Virus record (IMG/VR): IMGVR_UViG_3300020205_002915
Location: 1 to 36,092 of that record
Source of the DNA: a virus
Strand: one strand, 5' to 3'
Length of the DNA stretch: 36,092 nucleotides
The stretch's first letter is position 1; every line of letters begins with the position of its first letter. Positions 30,669 to 36,092 of this stretch are shown here, piece after piece. Both the position numbers and the translations under genes were made by a program. The notes under the pieces are model-generated. The model was not told the origin of the DNA, searched no databases, and was given only the letters and a program-made list of their open reading frames with translations.

Positions 30669-31516
30669 TTCTTCCTACTTAGAGCATCGATATAGTTAAT
30701 GTTGCTAAACACATTGGCTATATTATGCGGCTGCAAGTGAGAAAAGTCAACTTCTTTTTCAAATTTACCATTCATCAAACCAGTAGGCGAGTCATCAAAC
30801 AATACATCGTTGATACCAGCCCATACTGCAGCACTCGAATCCCATGAGAAGATATACCTGTGGTATTCACGTAACAGGTCAATCTCTTTAGGACCATCAA
30901 CCATTCCCAAGCAATGAAAACGCTTATCAGCCAAAGGACCAAGTAGGTTACGTTTTTCGAGCTCTCTAAAGATATTCAAACGAGACAGATAACGTTGCAT
31001 CTTGTATGCATCACTACGCTTGCCACCTTCAAATGTTGACTCGTCAACACCGCATGCAATAGGTGCACCAAGAATTGATAACCCAATTATATCAATCGAT
31101 TCGTGATTCAATCCCCACTCAATGCAATTGATATAGTCACTCATATCACCAAGATTACTTTGCGGAACAAAGAATGTATCGAACCCTGCAGCTTTAAATT
31201 CAGGAATCAACCTCTTAGCTGCATCTGTTGTACGTTGAGAGTGTTGCTTGGGATAGTCAGATAGAACAATACAATCTGCCTTACATGCAGTGCCCATCTC
31301 AATCAGCTTATCCGATTCATACATATCGCGACCGAGCTTAAACATCTCAAAAGCACTGTTGTCCATAATCTTATACTTACCGTCATCAAGATTAGCATAG
31401 TATTCACAGTACTCTGGATCTTCTTCAACAAGATGAGCCAACAGCAAGTGAGCACCATTCGTATTGGTATATCTTTGTAGATAGGGTGTGGGGGAGATAT
31501 GACAAAAATTAAGCAT
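30665..31516 (-). CDS. DpdA/TGT-like guanine transglycosylase
   Basis: A 283-residue TIM-barrel protein that reads like a tRNA-guanine transglycosylase without the zinc domain. MDNSAFE (51-57) aligns with the TGT DSGGFQ block (D52 as base-binding Asp), GLSILGA (145-151) with GGLAVGE, and CLGMVDGPKEIDLL followed by FSWDSSA places D226 where TGT has its nucleophile. Phage DpdA enzymes exchange guanine in DNA for preQ0-type bases. Genes folE, queD, queE and a precursor transporter nearby support that role. I chose ATG 31516 over one at 31540, which lacks a site. A tRNA substrate is less likely but not excluded. Confidence 0.7.
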   Translation of the reverse strand: MLNFCHISPTPYLQRYTNTNGAHLLLAHLVEEDPEYCEYYANLDDGKYKIMDNSAFEMFKLGRDMYESDKLIEMGTACKADCIVLSDYPKQHSQRTTDAAKRLIPEFKAAGFDTFFVPQSNLGDMSDYINCIEWGLNHESIDIIGLSILGAPIACGVDESTFEGGKRSDAYKMQRYLSRLNIFRELEKRNLLGPLADKRFHCLGMVDGPKEIDLLREYHRYIFSWDSSAAVWAGINDVLFDDSPTGLMNGKFEKEVDFSHLQPHNIANVFSNINYIDALSRKK

Positions 31517-31919
31517 TATAAATTCTCCAACTAATTTCATCTTTCATAGGGAAGTACATACGACATCCATTCTCACCGTCTTCGGATACTTCAATCACAT
31601 AATCGCGGCCAGGCCACTTTTCAATTACTTTACTGTAAAGATCCTTTGACATCATTTCACACGACTTATAGTCCAAAGAAAGTGTGCCATCTTTATACCA
31701 GCTCTCAAGCCAACGTTTGAACTGAATAAACTCAACATCCCTGTCATCATGAAACACTTCCATCTCTACACGAAAATGGAAAATATGCCTGTGTGGTGTC
31801 CCGAGGAAGCTGACATCTAACCAGTCACCCGTGGCAAGCGTTGGATCAGTAGCAGCTGCAGGGTACCTGTGAATACCTTCTTTCTGAAACGTCACCCAAA
31901 TAAAACTTTTACTTTCCAT
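31509..31919 (-). CDS. Possible T-fold (QueD/PTPS-like) protein
   Basis: A 136-residue protein. PHRHIFHFRVEMEVFHDD recalls the His-x-His strand of the tunnelling fold of QueD and GTP cyclohydrolase, and SCEMMSKDLYSKVIEKW then DYVIEVSEDGENG recalls the later helix and Glu-bearing strand. It lies between the DpdA-like gene and an oxygenase/folE, so it may be a second pterin or deazapurine enzyme. The family call is tentative. Confidence 0.45.
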   Translation of the reverse strand: MESKSFIWVTFQKEGIHRYPAAATDPTLATGDWLDVSFLGTPHRHIFHFRVEMEVFHDDRDVEFIQFKRWLESWYKDGTLSLDYKSCEMMSKDLYSKVIEKWPGRDYVIEVSEDGENGCRMYFPMKDEISWRIYNA

Positions 31920-32466
31920 TAAATAGCTCCCAATGATTTGAAGTAAACCTGAACGAGGCGGTTATCCTAACTCTATCTGTCTCGTTCACAACCGCATGTA
32001 GTATATCATATCTGACAGCGGTTGGCAAGTTAATTTTAATTCTATGTGTTTCCACAACATCGCTGTACTTGTACTTTTTGTATGGGCAACCATTAGGTAA
32101 TTTTAAAATCTCAGGTGTGGCATCATTCTTTTCCTCAAAGAATGCTGTAAATGTTTCTTCGCAGTTGAATACAGGCCAGTTGATTGCAATCTTTTGATCT
32201 GGATTAGGCATTACGTCAGTATGAGGAAAGTTGGGAGCAACACTTACTGGCAACGCCCTTATAACAGCCATTGAATAGAAGTCTATCAAGTTATGACGAA
32301 CGAATAAATCCTTCAGGCTAGGTATTGCTTCATACACACGTGCAGCACTTATCGGATTAAAGAATGTACCCCTTTCAATAAGCCCTGTCGATTTAATAAA
32401 CCGTTGAAGTTCTTTTGTATAAACATCCCACGGCTCATCCCAATCTAAATGATTGAATGGTTTCAT
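31909..32466 (-). CDS. 2OG-Fe(II) oxygenase-like protein
   Basis: A 185-residue protein with a cupin-like core: FPHTDVM (H82, D84), AINWPVFNCEETFTAFFE, and DILHAVVNETDRVRITASFR with H157 and R165/R167. This is the HxD...H...R layout of 2OG-Fe(II) oxygenases. It overlaps folE by 4 nt and the T-fold-like gene by 11 nt, so it may act on a deazaguanine or other modified base; that is inference. No close family is recognised. Confidence 0.6.
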   Translation of the reverse strand: MKPFNHLDWDEPWDVYTKELQRFIKSTGLIERGTFFNPISAARVYEAIPSLKDLFVRHNLIDFYSMAVIRALPVSVAPNFPHTDVMPNPDQKIAINWPVFNCEETFTAFFEEKNDATPEILKLPNGCPYKKYKYSDVVETHRIKINLPTAVRYDILHAVVNETDRVRITASFRFTSNHWELFNGK

Positions 32467-33137
32467 TTCATACGCGCCGAGTTTAAGAACTCGCGACGCA
32501 GCTCAGAGTCGATAGTCGCAAATGCACCACGCGTAGCCAATGTCATTGTAGATGATGTAACGTCTTGGATTCCTCGCGATTTAACACAATAGTGGACTCC
32601 TTCGATGTATACAGCAACATCCTCAGAGCCAGTAATAAACATAATTGTTTCTGCAATCTGCTCAGTCAAACGTTCTTGCACTTGAGGACGCTTAGAGAAG
32701 AATTGAACAATACGATTCAACTTAGACAAACCAAGAATGGTCTTCTTGGGAATATATGCAACAGTAGCTCTACCATCAATCACCACAAAGTGGTGCTCAC
32801 AATTAGACTGAACATTAATGTTACGCTCAAGAACAAAACTGTTGTTCTCTCCCATCTTGTTTTCAATTTTTGTGCACTTAGGAAAATTATCATAGTTTAA
32901 ACCAAGAAAGATTTCACGGGTGTACATTTTAGCAACACGGTTGGGGGTGTCTATCAACGAGTCATCGGTAAGATCCAATCCTAACTCTTCCATAATTGCA
33001 GTGAAGTGCTTTGCAATATTTTTAATCTTTTTTTCTTCTTTTGCCTGCACTTGCTCATAGTTCATAGGTGTCTCAAGTCCTACACTAACCAAATGCTCAT
33101 GTACCTGTTGTCCTAGTGCTGCGTCTGTTTTTTCCAT
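32463..33137 (-). CDS. folE: GTP cyclohydrolase I
   Basis: A 224-residue FolE. Signatures: TPNRVAKMYTRE, NCEHHFVVIDG (zinc Cys and His), ILGLSKLNRIV, and GVHYCVKSRGI with the second zinc Cys. It makes dihydroneopterin triphosphate from GTP, the first step to preQ0/7-deazaguanines (also folate). In this setting, with queD and queE nearby, the deazaguanine route is likely. GAGG lies about 6 nt before ATG. Confidence 0.95.
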   Translation of the reverse strand: MEKTDAALGQQVHEHLVSVGLETPMNYEQVQAKEEKKIKNIAKHFTAIMEELGLDLTDDSLIDTPNRVAKMYTREIFLGLNYDNFPKCTKIENKMGENNSFVLERNINVQSNCEHHFVVIDGRATVAYIPKKTILGLSKLNRIVQFFSKRPQVQERLTEQIAETIMFITGSEDVAVYIEGVHYCVKSRGIQDVTSSTMTLATRGAFATIDSELRREFLNSARMK

Positions 33138-33149
33138 TTTGATCCTCGT

Positions 33150-33734
33150 TTAAAAATGTAAGCCTGGATAGGCATTTACGATTTGTGATTTGTGTATCAT
33201 TTCGTTAATGAAATGTCTAACCTTATCTCTGTGCTTATAGCTTGAAAATGATTTATATCGTCCTTCGCGATAATACACACTTTCTTCATAGAAGTCAATT
33301 TCTTTATTGAATTTTTTACAATAATTGAACATACAAACAGCTTGATAGACATGCGTCTTAATATAGATACAAAGTATATCAAAGGGGGTATCCATTTGTA
33401 TCAAAAGATTAGCAAAAGAAAGTAACCATTGTTTTTGATTTTTTCTTGCTACGAAGTAATCTGCTTTCTCGTATATCCAATGTGAGTTAGTACCATTGAC
33501 AAGGACTACAATATCCTTTGAATAAATTTTGTGCAGGTTATCAAAGAAACTATCCATAGTAAACATTGGTTGGTTACCAAGTTCGTGTATGGTGTTTTTC
33601 CAATTATTACCTGCCAAGTTGAAAGGCTCAATATAAAGAGGCATCAACTCATTGATAAATGTTGCATTGTGTAGCCTTGCAATGTCTTGTGCAAATATTG
33701 TACCACCAGAGCGAGGGGTTGCACATACTATCAT
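33150..33734 (-). CDS. Sulfotransferase-like P-loop protein
   Basis: A 194-residue protein starting MIVCATPRSGGTIFAQDI, where PRSGGT (7-12) is the 5'-phosphosulfate-binding loop of PAPS-dependent sulfotransferases. A KADYFVARKNQKQW region follows and the C-terminus is basic/aromatic. It could move sulfate from PAPS to an unknown acceptor. It is the gene after the CysC-like fusion and a small gene, so donor synthesis and use may be linked. The rest of the fold is too divergent to be sure. Confidence 0.6.
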   Translation of the reverse strand: MIVCATPRSGGTIFAQDIARLHNATFINELMPLYIEPFNLAGNNWKNTIHELGNQPMFTMDSFFDNLHKIYSKDIVVLVNGTNSHWIYEKADYFVARKNQKQWLLSFANLLIQMDTPFDILCIYIKTHVYQAVCMFNYCKKFNKEIDFYEESVYYREGRYKSFSSYKHRDKVRHFINEMIHKSQIVNAYPGLHF

Positions 33735-33940
33735 TTTTTTGCGGGCTTCGGAGGAAAGTTAGGAAATGTGCCCCATGGCTGTCTCAATTCATCAGACACA
33801 TCATCAGGCCCACCGATATCAACCCACATTTTAGATATAACTCTTGTGGAGTTACCGTTAACAATAACATAACGAACCAAGTATTCTTCATAATCGTAGG
33901 TACCATCAGGTACCCACTTAAATTGCTGAAACGTTGTCAC
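33731..33940 (-). CDS. Small protein, unknown
   Basis: A 69-residue protein starting at GTG 33940, overlapping the TGA of the CysC-like gene (GTGA), and ending in ATGA overlap with the sulfotransferase-like gene. It has a beta-rich start with several Tyr and a Pro-rich basic tail. Not recognised; its tight coupling suggests a role with these neighbours. Confidence 0.55.
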   Translation of the reverse strand: MTTFQQFKWVPDGTYDYEEYLVRYVIVNGNSTRVISKMWVDIGGPDDVSDELRQPWGTFPNFPPKPAKK

Positions 33941-34728
33941 TCTATGCCCAAATCTTTTCTAATCTTTGTGGCACTAATATCAGTGACACTTTTATCAAAG
34001 CTTTCCTGTTCAATCTTGTACCCAACATCACGTCCATATGTAATATTAACAATGTTTGGAACAACTTGAATAATGTACTGTCCCTGATAAAGAGGGTCAA
34101 GATCTCTCCTAATAAAGGCCTCGACCTTTGCAATCTCAAATGGATTGCTATTTTGCCATCCCTGACAATCACGAATTTGAATGACTACCTGACCAGTCTT
34201 TGCTATTGCTCTTTCAAACAACGCCCTATGACCCTCATGCCATGGCTGCCAACGACCGAGCATTTGAACAGTTTCTTTTTGCCAGTTGAATGAGGGTCGT
34301 CTACGATTATCAATAAGATGATCGGAAATAAACATGGACCATTTTACAGAATCTTGTTCATTGATTCTGAAATCATACACCACGGGTTCAATGAACGCTT
34401 TGTTAGTATCAGCGTAGCGTCCTTCACGAATAGTATCAACCCAAATGATCCAATCAGCCTTGTAGATGTTTCGCATCTCAACTAATGGAGCAACGAAGTC
34501 AGCAATAACAAAATCGTAATGCTGAAACCTGTCAGCCATCTCACGCATTCGTTTTGCTTGCCTGATGCGCCCGGCCTCTGAGAAGTCCCAATCGTTGTAT
34601 TCTTCTCGTACTTTATCAGCATTAAGCCAGCCGACTATCTTACCTGCTGACTCTAATTGTTTCTTTAAGTCCAATGCCAGAGTCGTTTTACCCGACCCTG
34701 GCAAACCCATGATAAGGATACGTTGCAT
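33937..34728 (-). CDS. Fusion: APS kinase-like (CysC) plus HxGH nucleotidyltransferase
   Basis: A 263-residue two-domain protein. Residues 1-115: P-loop GLPGSGKTT (8-16), NADKVR (37-41), DFSEAGRIRQ and FVIADFVAP, the order of APS kinase blocks, though the usual Asp-Gly-Asp is Asn-Ala-Asp. Residues 156-263: LGRWQPWHEGH (HEGH, 164-167), PNIVNITYGRDVGY and ISATKIR (251-257), a cytidylyltransferase/ATP-sulfurylase superfamily site. It may make PAPS, or another activated nucleotide, for the nearby sulfotransferase-like protein. It lies 2 nt after the transporter gene. Confidence 0.75.
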   Translation of the reverse strand: MQRILIMGLPGSGKTTLALDLKKQLESAGKIVGWLNADKVREEYNDWDFSEAGRIRQAKRMREMADRFQHYDFVIADFVAPLVEMRNIYKADWIIWVDTIREGRYADTNKAFIEPVVYDFRINEQDSVKWSMFISDHLIDNRRRPSFNWQKETVQMLGRWQPWHEGHRALFERAIAKTGQVVIQIRDCQGWQNSNPFEIAKVEAFIRRDLDPLYQGQYIIQVVPNIVNITYGRDVGYKIEQESFDKSVTDISATKIRKDLGIE

Positions 34729-34730
34729 TG

Positions 34731-35354
34731 TTATACAGCTTCCGTTGGTTTATTAAGTTTATTTTGCAAATGATTTAGTAGCAGACCGTAAGCTGGGAGA
34801 ATAACTACCAAGCTGACAAGGATTTTACTAATGCTGTTGTTTGTTGCAACAATGTGCCAGTTAGCGGCCATGAATTCGTTTGCGCCATATGCAAATGCTG
34901 TAAAGAAGAAAACGTAAGTATCAATAAACGTAGATGCTACCGCACTAATTGTTGGTGCATACCACCACGTCGAATACTTCTCTCTGATATACTGGAATAC
35001 ATACACATCGAGTAAGTTACTAATGAAATATGCCATACCAGAACCAAGACCAATTCTGAATGCAACTGAGTCCGGTGCGCCACCTAACTTAACAACAACC
35101 ATTGATACAATGATAGCTGGAAGGAAAGCCAATGCAATTACAGCTCGCCCTGTTTCCTTACCTAATAACCTTACAGTCAAATCAGTAAGAACAACTACAA
35201 GTGGAAATGTAAAAGCAGCCCATGCAAGCGGTGCTCCAAATACACTAAACTTAAATTGTACAATATAATTGCTAACAGCAATAATTAAAACATGAGCAAG
35301 CATCAACTTAAAAGCTAACGCACGATCTACACCATTTAAAATTTTATCTAACAT
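34731..35354 (-). CDS. yhhQ: Queuosine-precursor transporter, YhhQ/VUT family
   Basis: A 207-residue membrane protein with about six hydrophobic spans and family signatures: VVVLTDLTVRLLGKETGR and SNLLDVYVFQYIREK, then an ASTFIDTYVFF span. YhhQ imports preQ0/preQ1. In the phage it would raise the deazaguanine supply made by FolE/QueD/QueE. It lies 2 nt from queD and from the CysC-like gene. Confidence 0.88.
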   Translation of the reverse strand: MLDKILNGVDRALAFKLMLAHVLIIAVSNYIVQFKFSVFGAPLAWAAFTFPLVVVLTDLTVRLLGKETGRAVIALAFLPAIIVSMVVVKLGGAPDSVAFRIGLGSGMAYFISNLLDVYVFQYIREKYSTWWYAPTISAVASTFIDTYVFFFTAFAYGANEFMAANWHIVATNNSISKILVSLVVILPAYGLLLNHLQNKLNKPTEAV

Positions 35355-35356
35355 TA

Positions 35357-35896
35357 TTAAACTCCTTCAAATAAATCTTCATTCCACTCACGATGGCCTT
35401 CACGGAAAGCCATATTGGATTGGGTCTCGCGCACTTCAACACGGAAGCACCATAGTCGTTCAGCCTCACTAGGACCCCAATGGTCGGGAATATAAACACC
35501 ATTGACAAACTTATACAATTGATCTGCAAGACCTTCACATCCCAATTTAGGGAGGATTGTCAACTTTGCAAGCTTCCGACGCTCAAGCTCTTTGTATATT
35601 TCAAGCTCAGGATCATCTTCTGCGACTAGCAACGTATGATCAAATTGATCTTCAAGTATACCCTTAAGATCTTTGAGGCCACCATAATCTGCCGCCCAAT
35701 TACGAACGTCCAGATTATCTGTTCCAAAATAAAACTTCATAGAGAAGCTGTATCCATGAATCAAGTTGCAATGACTATCCGCCCTCCATTGACGATACGC
35801 ACAAGGAAAAGAGTCGTGATACTCCTTCGTTGAAACATATTTGTACTGGCGAGCTGAGCGCCAAGGATGTGTTTTGTATTCGTCTTCTGTATTCAT
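35357..35896 (-). CDS. queD: QueD-like 6-carboxytetrahydropterin synthase
   Basis: A 179-residue T-fold protein. SHCNLIHGYSF (41-51) is the Cys/His catalytic-zinc block, YGGLKDLKG (71-79) the substrate strand, FDHTLLVAED (85-94) the LDH-type block, and VRETQSN the late Glu. It should turn dihydroneopterin triphosphate into 6-carboxytetrahydropterin. Odd: two positions where canonical QueD has zinc His (FxAAH and HGH) read PCAY and HGY, so zinc binding may be through another set, as in a subfamily I recall in phages. I placed the start at 35896, 1 nt after the queE stop; a longer frame is inside queE. Confidence 0.85.
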   Translation of the reverse strand: MNTEDEYKTHPWRSARQYKYVSTKEYHDSFPCAYRQWRADSHCNLIHGYSFSMKFYFGTDNLDVRNWAADYGGLKDLKGILEDQFDHTLLVAEDDPELEIYKELERRKLAKLTILPKLGCEGLADQLYKFVNGVYIPDHWGPSEAERLWCFRVEVRETQSNMAFREGHREWNEDLFEGV

Positions 35897-35897
35897 T

Positions 35898-36092
35898 TTA
35901 AGTACCCATTGTGTTACCCCAGATGTGGACGTGCACTCGTGAGGTATAGTTGTAACCACGCTTAAATGCCTCTGTGGCAATATGCGCTTCGCCGATATAA
36001 CCAGCTTCGGTTCCTTTTTGAGCCTCAAGTGTTGCACCAACACCCATCACCCACACAGGATATGTCACGCCTGCTTCACGGAACTTAGCTAA
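35898..36092 (-). CDS. queE: QueE-like radical SAM protein, C-terminal part only
   Basis: The last 64 codons of a gene whose start lies outside the window. The end SRVHVHIWGNTMGT matches the C-terminus of 7-carboxy-7-deazaguanine synthase (compare B. subtilis QueE, which ends in LHTLLWGNKRGV). The stretch GYIGEAHIATEAFKRG fits the preceding helix. The radical SAM Cys motif is not in the window. It precedes queD by 1 nt, the expected pathway neighbour. Confidence 0.75.
   Translation of the reverse strand, partial: LAKFREAGVTYPVWVMGVGATLEAQKGTEAGYIGEAHIATEAFKRGYNYTSRVHVHIWGNTMGT

Noticed and set aside
35897-36043. N-terminal extension of QueD to 36043
   Set aside because: This stretch is read in another frame as the conserved C-terminus of QueE; the ATG at 35896 follows the queE stop directly.
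1-36092. tRNA genes, CRISPR arrays, insertion sequences, integrase, photosynthesis genes
   Set aside because: I looked for tRNA T-loop motifs, repeated spacers, transposase motifs and psbA/psbD-like genes and saw none.

Overview
The window is part of the genome of a T4-like tailed phage (myovirus) that infects a Gram-negative, probably marine or aquatic, heterotroph. Phage identity rests on an almost complete T4-type replication set: family B DNA polymerase (43), sliding clamp (45), clamp loader (44/62), RegA, DnaB-like helicase (41) and UvsX. A Gram-negative host follows from a nested inner/outer spanin pair beside a GH19 endolysin. Nearly all genes lie on the minus strand and overlap by ATGA, GTGA or TAATG junctions, so they are read as long translationally coupled operons. 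No photosynthesis gene, tRNA, CRISPR array, integrase or insertion sequence is seen. The aquatic setting is inferred from gene content (Hsp20, 2OG oxygenases, small conserved proteins I recall from marine T4-like phages), not proven.

Layout. 1-3293: lysis and secreted proteins (membrane protein, secreted SNase-like nuclease, GH19 endolysin, PhyH-type oxygenase, o-spanin, i-spanin). 3117-10693: late virion and internal-head genes, with T4 late promoters (TATAAATA or close variants) and several proteins whose first ten residues look like the T4 capsid-targeting sequence. This block includes a Dps-like ferritin and a 610-residue protein joining a ligase-like KxDG domain to an HxGH nucleotidyltransferase. 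A class I methyltransferase (7522-8055) is inserted here on the plus strand. 10724-13821: three glycosyltransferase-like genes, a SprT-like metallopeptidase and small genes. 13821-20839: helicase, 2OG oxygenase, UvsX, small conserved genes, a methyltransferase and the DNA polymerase, headed by a sigma70-type promoter. 20879-24452: small proteins, Hsp20, a phasin-like protein, a structured RNA, a rubredoxin/rubrerythrin pair, dCMP deaminase, metallophosphoesterase. 24526-25779: a three-gene plus-strand membrane-protein operon. 25781-28615: RegA, 62, two membrane proteins, 44 and 45. 28617-36092: glycosyltransferase, dUTPase-like protein with an AT-hook-like tail, dNMP kinase, and then a 7-deazaguanine module interleaved with a sulfotransferase and a CysC-like/HxGH fusion.

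How the parts fit. FolE, QueD, QueE (partial, at the right edge), a YhhQ-type precursor transporter and a TGT/DpdA-like base-exchange enzyme together predict that this phage replaces some guanines in its DNA with a 7-deazaguanine, as other phages do to escape restriction. Glycosyltransferases, 2OG oxygenases and methyltransferases could decorate DNA further or act on the virion or host surface. The sequence does not decide.

The most original observations are: a set of four proteins sharing a ten-residue N-terminal tag ending in Glu10, which suggests cargo packaged in the head; a late-promoter-driven RNA of about 80 nt with a GNRA hairpin, an H-type pseudoknot and a terminator; a rubrerythrin split into two coupled genes; and two strong early promoters whose -10 boxes sit 6-7 nt from the start codon, predicting leaderless mRNAs for DNA polymerase and another early operon. 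All family assignments come from reading motifs by eye; no database search was run.
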